Shown here: positions 1-12,545 of the stretch, in pieces | How positions within the stretch are numbered: the first letter of the stretch is position 1 | How the letters are laid out: each line of letters opens with the position of its first letter | Origin: Piper betle | Lineage: Eukaryota > Streptophyta > Magnoliopsida > Piperales > Piperaceae | Length of the DNA: 64,000 nucleotides | Assembly (NCBI GenBank): GCA_033002965.1 | Contig: JAURVB010002040.1 | Location: 1 to 64,000, forward strand | Direction: 5' to 3' | The notes under the pieces: generated by a model | The model's input: the letters and a program-made list of their open reading frames with translations, nothing else | What the model was told of the DNA's origin: nothing | Database searches by the model: none | Position numbers and translations under genes: made by a program

Positions 1-623
1 ACGGGTTTTACAGCTGCAACCAGCCTTGGTCGGGGCCAAGTGCTGGGCACACCCGGTAAGCTGTCGGTGCAGCGTTGTCCACCTGTGACCGAACCACCCA
101 GTTCTATTCCAGCAGCCTCGAGCCTGCGTGCCGAGTGCTGGGGAAGTCCTGTCGAGTGTGTGTGTCGAGAGGCCAAGTCCGTGGGTTGTGTCCACGACTT
201 GCTGGTAATCCAAGGGGGGTTGGATTACTATTCCTTGTATTCATACTAGTAGAATATAGGTTGGACTTAAGTCCGTAAAACAACTGTGTGTACGTTGGAT
301 TTGGTTACCGAGTGCTGGTCGGGTGATTCCTTCGGCCAGGGCGTGCCGGCTGTGTGTGGGTGAGCCGGGACTGGAACGTGCAACAGGACCTTGGTGTTCG
401 AGCAGCTTGTCCGAGTAGGACCAAGCTGTGTTCGAGTAGTGTCCAACCTTGTGTTCGTGAACCGGGCACTTGTCCGGTTGTGTGCGGAGTGGGTGTCCAG
501 TAGGGGGCTGTGCAGTATTCCGCACCTTGCACAGTGCTGTAGGCTGGTGATTCCGAGGAGGAAACACGCCGCACGAGGGACGATTAGGGCGAAAAATAAA
601 ACCCTAAATCCGACCTTGTGACA
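1..623 (+). mobile_element. 3' part of a Ty3/gypsy-type LTR, cut by the window edge
   Basis: This GC-richer stretch resembles, block by block and in the same order, the LTR at 16529-18424. Shared blocks include the stretch following 'gtccacgac', the 'ggttggattac/ggttggattcc' area, the 'ggtaacc' block, and the 'aggaggggaa...cgccgcacg' block near the end. It stops at 'cttgtgaca' (623), the expected end of an LTR that begins TGTCAC. Open frames inside it have no protein features and overlap on both strands. The left end is outside the window, so it cannot be told whether this is a solo LTR or part of a longer element. Confidence 0.6.
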
Positions 624-1230
624 ACAAGTATGAATGTTTTTGTTAAACTACTGTCACTAATGTCTGCAAACACGTTTTCTTTTACGAGGAAGTATCTACA
701 AACACATTGCAACCAACCAAAACGAATTTTTGTCCAGGGTTTAAGATTTACCAAAAAGAGCTGTTCTATTGTATGAAACTTGTGCCAGCTGTCTCATCAT
801 ACTTACACAATGAGACTCCCGGAAGTACATAAAAAGGAGAATAATATCAATGGGGGTAAAATAGCCATTTACAACACAGCAAACCAAATCGTAATTATTT
901 TAAAATTTTTTACCATAATCAAACTATTAACTAAGTTTATAAACTTATGTCATAATCAAATTTTCACTATTTTACCGCCGATTAAATAATTATTATATAA
1001 TTAAATTTCTCATTTTATATATATCATAAACCCAACAATATTACTTACTCACTTGAAAAATATAAAATATTCTAACTATTTAAATTATATCATTTATTAT
1101 TAGAAATTAGAAAATATTAACAAATAATTTAAATTAAGTAAACTCATCAAAGTGATATTTTGATAATTAAAAATTACAAAATTAATATAAAAATAAAAAT
1201 AAATTTTATAATTACATATAAAATAATTAA
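624..1230. other. AT-rich intergenic stretch, no gene seen
   Basis: This is strongly AT-rich sequence with short scattered open frames, none with recognisable protein features. It separates the LTR tail from the solo LTR that starts at 1236. Confidence 0.6.
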
Positions 1231-1419
1231 ATAATTGTGACAACCCGCCAATTCTACAAGGGTTTTGATCCAACCTGAACCCAATAATACATAACAAAGA
1301 ATAATAAAACATAAATCACTAGACATGCAATATAACAAGAATTACATGACTATATAAATATTAATTAATTCCACTAATGCAATTATCTCTTGTCATGAAT
1401 ATATTTCTAATATATTAGA

Positions 1420-1548
1420 GTCATCGTAAACTAATCATATAACAACACCAAACACATATAACAACACCAAACACACTGTGGTCTAGTAATTAGAGTCATC
1501 GTAAACTAATCATATAACAACAAATAAACACATTGTGGTCTAGTAATA
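1420..1548. repeat. Short tandem duplications inside the solo LTR
   Basis: The segment containing 'agagtcatcgtaaactaat' and 'gtggtctagtaat' occurs twice, about 75 bp apart. A shorter repeat 'catataacaacaccaaaca' is duplicated in the first copy. It runs into an (AAT)n/(AT)n tract at about 1546-1577. Confidence 0.75.
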
Positions 1549-2103
1549 ATAATAATAATAATATATATATATATATAACCAAGCAAGTCTAAATAAATAA
1601 TTATTAATAATTATTTATTATAGAGTCCTCCACCGCTATCTTTGTCGGGGCACTAAGTCACAATCCTAATTAGTTACCCATGGAGGTAATTCTACGTTAG
1701 TGATAAATAATTAAGTATGCATAATAATAATAAATAAGATAATTAACCACATAGTTTACACCTAGTCTAATAGATTTAGTTGATCTGTTGAATTAATTTT
1801 TATTTATGATCATAAATGTTGTCATTATCCACGAAGCATGACAGTACATCTAATCCTTGCCCATACTCAGGTCTCTGAATACGAACTAGATTATGTTAGT
1901 TTCAAACCTCGAAACCTAAACTATATCTTTTAGCTAGTAAAACAAAGTTTTAACGTATGTCCAACATATTAATCTCAGAAGCCCATTTCTTTCCCCACTA
2001 ATCGATGGGCACATAGCGTATTAACTATTTATCATAAAAGCTGGGCACACCTCAAAAAGCCTTAGATTACTTAACTCAAAACCAAGTAAGCAGTCCTAGA
2101 ACC

Positions 2104-2210
2104 CAAAAATATACATTAGAGCAAATAAATCTACAACCTAAATGATATGTAATCCAAAAATATACATTAGAGAAAATATATCTACAACCTAAATGATATG
2201 TAATGACATA
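2104..2210. repeat. Two-copy tandem repeat of about 50 bp inside the solo LTR
   Basis: The unit from 'ccaaaaatatacattagag' to 'aaatgatatgtaat' is present twice in a row with two or three differences. Confidence 0.8.
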
Positions 2211-3540
2211 ACATGCATCCATGCACACGCACAACATTCAAAGAATTTTTCAAGCCAAATCAAGTATCAATTATCAACTAGGACTATTACCCTTTTATTA
2301 GTTTTAAAAGTTGCTGACCAATAGCCTTGAGCTGCGAAAGGCACAACTATGCCTTCTCAAACATGATTTTCACATTCAAATCTCTATAAACCCAATCAGA
2401 GATCAATTCACCAAATCCAAACAAGTTAAACTCTTTATTTTATTAATGCACGTGATGAGTTTACATGTAATTAATCATTTTTAACAAATTCTATCATTAA
2501 AAATAATTTAACAATATATTTTTGTATAACTTGCTACATAATTTAATTAACATACTAACTTGATTCCACTCATTTAAAACTCCATAAAACCATTGCACAT
2601 CTACTTATCAACAATAATCTCTCATGAATTATAGAAAAATAAGAGTTTAATCGTAATTCTTAATTTAAACAAGAATAAACATGCATAATTCATTTTTTTC
2701 ATACACAAACATGTCCAATGAGTTCAATGTCCAAGAACTTAAAGAACCACACAATTCCATACAAAATTTCTCACATCACAAATCAATCAACAACTCATAT
2801 ATAACAAATACAAACATGATGTATACATGCCCTACACACAAATTAACTACTAATTGATGATATACGATGAAAAAAATGAAGAAAAAAGATATAAGTACGA
2901 AACCCTAGCTGTCCCATCTCTTCCTTTCTTAAAAGCATTGACGTCAGAGAATATTTAAAGAGAGAGAGAGGGGTCGACCTTTCTCTAGGTTTTTATACTA
3001 GGGTCACTAATAAATAGGGATATTTTGATAATTTTATTAAAAAATACTAAAAATACATAATTAAATGTCTTATGCTCTAATTAATAATAATTTATAATCT
3101 GAAATAAAATTCATTTAATTATTTTACTAGATTTAAGCCTTCTCGGTCAATTTTTCTCAATTAAATAAATAATCAAATAAAAATTTGACCCGGACTGGGA
3201 CCTCACAATAATATTCAATTAAATTGATTATGGTAAAGCCATCTACCACTACTATTATATTAAAGTCAGTTGATTAATCGATGAATAAGTTTTTAACCAT
3301 TTAAATTGGATGACTATTTACAGGCTGCCCTACACACCGGAAAGTTAAGGTCCACACTCCACAGTCCACTAGAAAACATGTGGGCTGATTGTAGCTAAGG
3401 AATCACAACCAAACCTGTGGCGAAGAAGAAATGGTTTAAAGTTTGCAACTTTGTCTTCCTGCTCATATTTCATGATAAATAACAATAATTTCTGCTCGAT
3501 TGAAGAAAGTCATTTGTTAATTTCTTTGTAGAGGCTTTTG

Positions 3541-6500
3541 TCAGTCCGATTTATCATTTTGTATAACACCAGATTTGCTAAGGATGAAGACGCCAATGAC
3601 TATGAGAAGTGCCCCGAAAACCACTGCACAAAGACCGCTAAAAATTAGAAACAACCTCATAAGAACCCTTCAAAATGTTCTACACCATTTCCTTCTGTAG
3701 AATATAAAGCTGTAAATTACTCAGATAGTGTAAAGCATAGCTTCTTAAGATATTAGGAATTATGAAAATCAACTTGAGGGAATAGTTGGTGTCAATGGGT
3801 AATAATCTCTAGAGGTGCGGGGAGATGGTGTAGCCTTTTCTCTGCAAGCAGAACTGTTCGGATGCCAATTAAATTAGTTGGTCATCACAGACTGATCGAT
3901 AGGCATTAAATAGCGTTGAAAGGTTTTGTGAGCTTTTGTTTTCAACTTAATATTCACAACATGGAAAAGACATACAACTTAGTGGAAGTAAATTGTTTTT
4001 TCTAGCAATGGAGGATAAAATTAGCAGGTGTTACATAGTTCTATTGAGCTAAATGCATATCTGAGATTAAGTATCATGCATTACTCGAGAAGGTAAAGGC
4101 TCTTCGAAAGTAGAACTCCAGATAGACCAGATGACACGAAATTGGTGGCAAAGTTTGTCACAGTAGCTTGCAAAGATGGAATAGCTTTTAAGCTGTTAAC
4201 ATAACATCCCCACATTGTCACGTTGAAGAATACGACCATGCCATATTTAATAAACTGCACATAAAACTTTAGTGGTAAGTCTCCTAAAAAAATCGTCGAC
4301 AGTCAACAAGCATGGAAAAGATAAGATTTTCATGGTTCAATGCATCCCAAACTTCACTGAACATAGTTCAGACTTCGCAAAATAGCATGGAAAAGCGTAG
4401 CAGTGTAGCTTATTGAATGATGAGACTCCAGCTATTAAGAAGACATTTAACAGAGGACAAGGACGACAATAGCTGAAAAGAACTTTAGCAGAAACATACA
4501 TGTGTCATTCAGTATCAATCTACATCTGAACTCTGAACACAATGATAAGGCTGTCAACTGGCCTGATAAATTAAATTACGCAACTATACTACTGGAATGA
4601 GGAATTATCCCTAGTAAGGAAACAAACTAAAATGATATCAATTAAAATTTTCTGATTAGGAGTGAATTTCAACCCTCTTCTAAAACAAGTCTTCAACCAT
4701 TTTATGTTCAGTCCTTCAGAAATCTTTCAAAGAGATGTAGTAGCAGCATGTGTGAACAGGAGAAGAACAAGGAACTCATCTAACCTAAACTTGCAATTTA
4801 AAGTACAAATTTAGAATTCAAAACTGCTTTTATATTTGTAGATGTAAGTGCCTTGTTAAGGTCCAACAAGAGTTGGCACTTCAATAAAGTGAGAAGGGAT
4901 CTCCAACTGAAGTTCCCTGAATAGCAAAATGAATAAAAAAAAATTAAAATCTACACTCCATCCCGAATATGTATCCATTTTTCTACTGTCGGAATATTTA
5001 AGTCTTTAACCTTAATAGAAGTAGTTTTACTAGTAAAAAAAACTACTATATAATATCCTACAGCCAACACATGATAAAATTTGCAAAACTCTCGCATTTT
5101 ATACACTTGCAGACAAATTAAGAACCCCAACTCACTTACGAAAAGTCATATGTACTGCAAGTGGGAAACTTGCATGCATTATCAAGCAATAGGAAACAAA
5201 CAAAGCTGAACTCAATAGTTTAACTTGTATGCATAATCAGTTTAATCCTTTTTAACAGCTCAAATTCCTGATTGCCCTTCGTTATAGAAAATATTGTCAT
5301 ATTAAGTTCCATCACGTGTGAACTAATTAGAGATATAACGAGGATTATGTGTTTCCACTCCAATATATAGTCACCATCTGTTGAACTAATCAGGGATAAG
5401 AACGGATCTGTTCTTCCACTCCTTCAATTAGTCACCATCATTCATATCTATTACATTTTTATCCTGACATTTTTTCGCTCTCGTTCAAAATACCCACATT
5501 TTTTTAAAGAGTCACCCAAAATTAGCCCGTTTCAATAGTTTACAGTAAGAATGTGTTGTCCATATTTTGGGGTATTTAGGCTTTAACTCCTGATGGAACT
5601 TAAGTAAGTGAAAGGTTTGTTCAACAATGCAAACTGGAATGTAAGTTTTTCAGTTTATGTTCCAGGTTTCTATAAATGTCCATTCAATTAGGTCTATGAT
5701 GCAAGCAAAAGAACCAGTTTTCCATTTCTACCTTGCATGTTGTCTGCATCCCATGTTTTCACATCAAAATGTTTATTAGTTAATTTCCTTCACAGTTCAA
5801 GCTCAGACGAAAATCTATTGTCATAAGGCCAATAATGCGATCAAAAAGAACCATTTCATTCCAAATCAACTATATCTCATACCTTTACATCTGATGGGTA
5901 ATTAATCAATTTTCACTCATACAAGGAAAGAGCCAAAAACTATACCATGATGTCCTCTATTATGAGATCAAAAGAACCATTTTTCCTGCACCAATTGAGC
6001 ACATTATATGTATCTCGTGCCCTCACCTCAAATTGTTTCTTAATCAACGCTCATCATTCAAGTAATTCAAATACACAAAGTAACAAAATCCAAACAAATA
6101 TTGTATCTAGGATGCAGTCAAACGAACCATTATTAACTCGACAATTCACTGCATTACCTATATGGCATTCCTTCCCATGAATTATTCATTAATCAACGTT
6201 CATTCGAACGCGTAAGAACCAAAAATCATCACAAATCTGAAAAAAAATTCCAATCAGGTCTATGCTATGATCAAAAGAATCACCACCCATCCCCCCAAAC
6301 TCAATTAATCTTATTACTGATATCTCATGCTTCCCCATCAAATTGCTCACTAATCAATGATCACTCAAAATTCAGCTCTTCTGATCAATGAATCGATATA
6401 AAGAAACCAACTCTACCAGTTAAAATAGACACAATTAAACACATATCTTGCCTTCACATCAAATTCTTCATAGCTGCCTCGTTATCTAAGATGCAAGAAA

Positions 6501-6724
6501 CTAACCAGTGCACATTCAAACAAAGAAAGTTCCAACACAACCACAACCGAATAAGAAAAAGAAACCATCAAATCACATTTTCAGCAGTTTAATGAACCAT
6601 GGTCGATGATAATCCGGCTTTCTACCTGGGAAGAGAAGAACTTGGCAGAAACAGCGGCGAGAGCAGCGTTCAAACCGGCCGCCGCTGCCCAAATGTACCC
6701 TCCCCCGCCACTGCCACGCTCCAT
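3541..6724 (-). CDS. Small multi-pass membrane protein, TMEM42-like (EamA/DMT type), with two one-base frame breaks
   Basis: Three exons read on the minus strand. Exon 1 is 6724-6626: ATG, then MERGSGGGGYIWAAAAGLN..., ending SAKFFSSQ before a GT donor. Exon 2 is 4254-4085: starts FIKYG, contains NVTMWGCYVNSLKA and QATVTNFATNF. Exon 3 is 3623-3541: contains GALLIVIGVFILSKSG and ends in TGA. All junctions are GT-AG. The joined product would be about 117 residues with hydrophobic segments, like plant proteins annotated as transmembrane protein 42, a small relative of drug/metabolite transporters; no substrate is known to me. Two breaks are visible. Exon 2 has TTT (plus-strand AAA 4107-4109) where four T would keep frame, and exon 3 has GGGG (plus-strand CCCC 3612-3615) where five G would keep frame. 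Exons 2 and 3 are thus 170 and 83 nt instead of 171 and 84. It is either a recent pseudogene or a gene with assembly indels. Identity is from remembered family pattern. Confidence 0.65.
5690..6480. repeat. Degenerate tandem repeat array, about 120-150 bp period, in intron 1 of the TMEM42-like gene
   Basis: About six diverged units can be lined up, starting near 5695, 5835, 5960, 6112, 6265 and 6397. Each has a variant of 'gatcaaaagaaccat', then 'atatctcatgcctt', then 'cacatcaaattgttcat', then 'taatcaacgntcattcaa'. A weak open frame at 5947-6180 is produced by the repeat and is not a gene. Confidence 0.6.
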
Positions 6725-6860
6725 TGACCAAGTTCCGGCAAAGGCCGTCGCGCGCTGCAGTCGAGTCTCGCCGCCGCCGCCGCCAAATGCCGGCAGAAGT
6801 GCCAGATAAAGGTAGTGGTCGCCGGCGCGGCCGGTCTAAAGACGGGTCTGATCATTTTCT
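6725..6860 (-). promoter_or_regulatory. GC-rich leader/promoter-proximal region of the TMEM42-like gene
   Basis: Immediately upstream of the minus-strand ATG the base composition jumps to GC-rich with CCG/CGG runs, then falls back to AT-rich sequence beyond about 6900. This fits the 5' leader and transcription-start region of the gene. No clear TATA box is fixed. Confidence 0.35.
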
Positions 6861-9049
6861 GACGGACACCAACACGGATAATATAAGTCGATCCGATCCG
6901 AATTTATTAAATACATGTTTGTTTGTGCAAGGTTTTAAACAAAGGCAGATGAAGTGGGGAGTTAGGGGGTTAGCGAAAGCTACAATCTCAATTACAGAGA
7001 TGTAAATTTATATTAATTGTATGGTTTAGTGAGATAAATTTTTTTAGTGTAAATTATATTTATATAATTTTTATGCCACGGCACAAAAAACATTAAAAGC
7101 TCATTAATCGGATTATACATTTCTTACGTCGAATTATACACCTCTTATGTATATAAATCTAATTCAATGGGTTTAAAAAATAAAATATTAAAAAATTATG
7201 CTACATTTACGATTTAAATTCATAATAAAAATGTACTCTCGTTCGCGGTAGAATGTCCGCCCCAAAGTGCCCTTTGCAATTGATATTTTTATGCAGTGAA
7301 ATAACAATACCCTTTATTTGTCTACGTTGCGGAAACGACTTCCGACTAAGAAAAATTTTCCAGGCCGACAAATCGCTTATGCTCGTGAATTATTTGATTA
7401 AGCAATACATAAATCCGATTTCATCTGGTAACTTTGGATAATAAATCAATATATTTATTGTATACTTACCTCTTTAATTCAATTTTAACTTATATTTGAC
7501 TCAAATTTTATATTTTATGTTTACTACTTATTAACCGAACAAAAAAGTCTTTCCTGCATCCGTTAAATTATAGATCGGAAGGAATTTTATTGTGTATTTG
7601 AAGTGAAAGTCTTACCTAACTAAAAATGAGCATTTTCTTACTCAAGTAAGGATTCTTATACCTATGCTATTAGTAGTTACTAGTTAACTGCTCTATTAGG
7701 TTCCCACTTGTAGATGCTTGGTTGTGCTGTTTTGAGTTTTTTTACAGAAAAAAAATATAACGATAATAAGTAACCAACATATTTAGCTGAACCTTGTCTT
7801 GACATTGATCTTTAGATAATGCCACAAAATCTTGCAAAATAGAAAAAGGTGGTCTATTCCATTTCAATTAGTGAAAAAATTGTTAATCGTAAGTAAAGCT
7901 TACTTCTTTGTCCAATGTTTTAGTTGATCCAATCTTAGGGTGGACTCTTATATTTTCCCAAAAGTCTATAACTCTAAACTTTCCAGGCCCAACATTCATT
8001 TAAAAAGGGCCCAACATTCATTTAAAAATGGCCCACCAAACATTTAGATTGATCCAATTTATAATCTTCATTTTAGTTAAAAAAGTCATTAATTTACGTG
8101 AATTAATTCGCTTAACTTTTTTAAAACAGGAATTAATTTATTAAAAATTAAAGATATTAAATTAGAATATTTTTAATGAGCAATTTTATTATGCATGGAA
8201 GATAAAATACTCTACTCCCTAATAATTTTATATTTATATTATTATGTATGAAATGTAAGACGACGCGAGGATAAGATTGTATCAATTAAATTCTCAATTA
8301 TTCTTAATTTTCGACTAATTTATTATCATAATGCTTATAAATAAAGACACGTAGTACTGCACTTCTAAATCGCGGAAAGTGAATACAAGTCTCGGATGAC
8401 CCGTTATATTCTTTATATTATTCTTACTACAAGATTATGCCTCGAAATTGTGATTTCTTATTCTTATTATATCATATCATTATTGAAATAATGATAAAAA
8501 TTAAAAACAATAAAAATTATGTTACAATTTATTTGATTCATCATGGGAAACAATAAGTTACTGATTTTATTTTCAAATTAATAAACTTGGATTCCTATGG
8601 CAGTATAGTAAGGATTAGAAAAAGCAGAGTTTAGTCTAGCATGCATGCCCTTTGATTAAAAAATAACATATTTTATACTTTTAGATTTTTTCAAAAATAA
8701 AACTTAAACATAGTGTTATAATTAGCTTTTAATTCAAAAATTCGTTTTTTAATTTTCAAATGAGTCAACATGAACTGATTTAACGAATTATTTGGATAAA
8801 CAAACTATTACTTTTGTGGATGTAGTAGATGAACAATTTGATATATCATAACGGTGGAAATTGAACATAATAAAATACTTTGTTCTGAAAAAAATGCTCA
8901 AGATGTTTTAGCCATGCCTACGCCAACCATCTCCTTTAAATCAATTTTAGTATTAGAGAACAAATAATTAACTTAACTATGAATAGTTTGAATCGAAAAA
9001 CATTTAAAATTATGATATGTGTCACAAATTGTTTGAGAAGTGGATATGG
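6861..9049. other. AT-rich intergenic stretch, no gene seen
   Basis: This is AT-rich sequence with only short chance open frames (for example 7253-7441, no recognisable domain). A small direct duplication of 'ggcccaacattcatttaaaa' lies at about 7985-8027. No RNA gene or transposon terminus was recognised. Confidence 0.55.
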
Positions 9050-9874
9050 AAGTAATTATATTTTATATCCATTTATTTTCTATTTTTGATATATTTTTAA
9101 ATATATGTGTTTCTCTTGGTATTGTATTTTTTACTTGTAAATAAATAAATAAGTTCATTGTCAAATTTATTTAAAATAATGAATTTTGAAGAATGAGAAA
9201 ATATTGATGATTGTGTTTATAATGAACATGTAAGAATGCTATATTTTGTTTCTAATCTTTTAATATTTGTAAAATATTTTTAAAAGTAATTAATTTTTTA
9301 ATGTATTTTTTAATGTATGTGAACTGCATTGAATGAAGAATTAACCACTGTAATATTTTGTCTCTGAAATATATATAATATTTGATTACATTTTAATATC
9401 AAAGATTACTTCTATACATCATTATTTTTTGTTTGATTTGAAAATGTATACGTTAAATTTTGAAAATTTAGTAAATTATGATATTAATTGAGGTTATTCT
9501 AATTATATAGTAAGTTGTTTGATATAAATGTTAATGTGAATGTAGTGTTCTAAATTCTTAAATACGAAAATAACTTTTTATCTTTTTTCTATGTAACTCA
9601 TTTTGGGTTATTTTAAATATTAAATATCAATTTTATATATAGTTTTAATTAATTTTAATGTATATCATGATTTGAAAAGTTCATAGAACATAATATTAAC
9701 CTCACAAATGTTGAAAGCATTATATTATTGATATAAAATATCAGATACTGAGGCAGTCATTCGGTCGGACAAATAAATGTCCATATTTAATTTATTTTTA
9801 TTCGGTCAAATTTGGTTAAACATGCATTAGAATTCGGTTTAATTTGGGAATTCGAACGTTCGTGCCTACCCCTA
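9050..9874 (+). mobile_element. Truncated copy of a hAT-like miniature element (inverted relative to the copy at 57346)
   Basis: It aligns over hundreds of bases with the reverse complement of 57346-58020. Shared landmarks in the same order include 'attctaattatatagtaag', 'ttaatgtgaatgta', 'ctttttatctttttt', 'gatataaaatatcagata', the block around 'gtcattcggtc', 'atttaatttatttttatt' and 'ggtcaaattt'. It ends at 9874 with CCCCTA, the inverted form of the TAGGG end. The roughly 140 bp that hold the other terminus in the 57-kb copy are missing here, so it is truncated at its left side. Overlapping open frames such as 9812-10039 are not supported as genes. Confidence 0.65.
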
Positions 9875-10500
9875 GCTATGAATCTCCAACCTTGCCTATT
9901 ATTTAAACTATACAGAAAATATCATAAATACCAAAATTTTAAATTTATATTCGACATTGTGAAATTTAAAATTTTTATTTCAAATATAGTCAATTTATAT
10001 ATTCTAAGAATATTTTACTCACAATATTTATTTTATTAAAGTAAATACCATTAATCTAATTTTAAAAATTTTCAAACTTAGTTTTTTGTATTTTATATAA
10101 TGAATGATATTTTATTTTTTTTAAAGTTATTCACAATAAAATATATTGGATAAAATGAATGTTTTAATTTTTAATAAGATATGACAATTTCAAATTAAAA
10201 TTTTCAACACCTAAAAACATATTTTTATTTTTTTATTTTTAATAAGATATTTGTCAGTTATTTTTTTATTTTATATATAAAATTAGTAAAAATGATAATT
10301 TTAATCTATTAGTATTAGTAAAAATAAAATTTATGGGTAATTTGTTATTATTTAAAAAATAATAAAACTTAGTCATAATTGATATGAAAATTTAAAATTA
10401 ACTAATTTTTATATAATTTTGTAAACTCGATATTTTTAGAAGAAAATGTAATTATTTATATGATAGTTTTTTTAAAATAAAAAGTTAGCCGGGTTATCTA
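9875..10500. other. AT-rich intergenic stretch upstream of histone H3.3
   Basis: Very AT-rich, with runs of A and T and no protein or RNA gene recognised. The H3.3 promoter begins after about 10490, where composition changes. Confidence 0.6.
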
Positions 10501-10688
10501 AATCTAATATCCAGGTCAACGATCCGTGGGTATCCAAACGCACCAATCACAGCTAGAGCACACGGATTCTGTGTTTTCTCCACCCCTAACCGACTCTCCC
10601 TCCCTCCCACACACGCTATCTATATATTGCCCCCTCCCAAACCCCACCACTTCCGAAATTGCTGCTGCCGTCGTTGTTCTTCGCCGAG
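10490..10688 (+). promoter_or_regulatory. Histone H3.3 promoter, TATA box and first leader exon
   Basis: A TATATATT box lies at 10621-10628, preceded by a CT-rich stretch. A CCAATCA motif is near 10543, and 'gatccgtgg' at 10520 is one base from the plant histone octamer motif read in reverse. The non-coding first exon would start about 25-30 bp after the TATA box and end at 10688 (GCCGAG before GTATGC). A leader intron then runs from 10689 to an AG at 11190 (alternatively 11174), leaving 23 bases before the ATG at 11214. A long leader intron is usual for plant H3.3 genes. Confidence 0.6.
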
Positions 10689-11189
10689 GTATGCACGAAC
10701 CTTTTTCAATGTCGTAGGTTCGATAGGTTTATTCTCAATGTTGTTTTATTGATGTTTGTTGATTATTCTTGTGTTGATCTATTTGCTGGGTGAGATCGTG
10801 GATTCGGCTATTTAATTTTGTGCTTCTTCGTGTTCGTGGTCCGGGTTTTTTGGATGCTTTGTGACTTGAATTGGGTTGTTGAGGCGTTATTTGTTTTCTT
10901 CGTTTCATATGTGGTTTCTTTCAGGGTCTTGAGTAGGATTTTATACTTTATTTTTCATGGCATGATGCATCTTACTCGGATCATTTTAGGGTGATAGTAT
11001 TTGATTAGAACAAGACTTGTCTATGCTTTGTTCTGTTTTTTTTTTTGGTTTGGTGTCTAGGTTTTGAAAGTTTGGGGGTTTGGGGTTGTATGAAGTTGTT
11101 GCTTGGATAATTTTTGTGGGTGTTGTTGAAAATGAAGATGTGTTGTGGATATCTGATGTGGATGATATATCTAGGTATTTCTCCGTTGA

Positions 11190-11903
<714 letters not shown>

Positions 11904-12028
11904 ATGCAGTTTCTCAATCCCAATTAGTGATAGTCTATGATGTTTCTTTTGTTGGTATTGTATATACCATGATACTCCTGATTTCAGACTAGGAATGCTG
12001 TTTGGTTATTCTGGCTAATCGGATTAAT

Positions 12029-12545
12029 AGCCTATGATCTAGAAGTTAGTGTTAAACGCACTGGCATTCAATTTGGTTGTGGCTGTGTTATCTAGTTGTT
12101 TAATTGCACATTCAAAATTTGAAATTGGCATTTACTACGAAAATATTCGTTGTTTGAACTTGGCTGATTAAGTTTATTTTGTTAGTTATTGAGAGGGCAT
12201 TTTGTTAGTAGGGTTCTCTTGCTCTTGCGTATAGTCTGCAATGTTCTCGTACATGACGGAAAGATAAAGTCTGATCTTGCGGATAATTTGCTGTGTTCTT
12301 GCACATGACTGGAAGATAGCCTATGATCTAAAAGTTTGCATTCAATTTGGTTGTGGCTGTGTTATCTAGTTGGTTCTTGCACATTCAATATATAATATTG
12401 CTATTAATACGAAAATATTCGTTGGTTGAACTTGGCTGATTAAGTTTATTTTGTTAAATTATTGAGAGGGCATCTAGTAGTTAGTAGGGATCTCTTGCTC
12501 TTGCGGATAATTTGCTGTGTTCTTGTACATGACGGTAAGATTCCG
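12029..12545. repeat. Tandem duplication, period 289 bp, just downstream of H3.3
   Basis: The block starting 'agcctatgatct' at 12029 starts again at 12318. Shared stretches include 'ttcaatttggttgtggctg', 'acgaaaatattcgttg', 'aacttggctgattaag', 'attgagagggcat' and 'gataatttgctgtgttctt'. The second copy is somewhat shortened. It begins about 125 bp after the H3.3 stop codon and so may overlap the end of the transcript. Confidence 0.8.

Larger units (their letters stand above)
1231..3212. mobile_element. Solo LTR (1236-3207) with 5-bp target site duplication
   Basis: The block starts TGTGACAACCC and ends GGGACCTCACA, so the tips are inverted (TGTGA/TCACA). It is flanked on both sides by the perfect 5-bp direct repeat ATAAT (1231-1235 and 3208-3212), the mark of integrase-mediated insertion. 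At 1972 bp it has no coding domain, primer-binding site or second LTR, so it is a solo LTR left by recombination between two LTRs. On the minus strand a TATAAAA box near 2996 followed by a CT-rich leader suggests that the element was oriented on minus, but this is inference. It lies about 330 bp past the 3' end of the minus-strand membrane-protein gene. Confidence 0.85.

Noticed and set aside
6606..7005. Plus-strand frames over 6606-7005
   Set aside because: They are opposite to exon 1 and leader of the minus-strand TMEM42-like gene and are caused by its GC-rich sequence.
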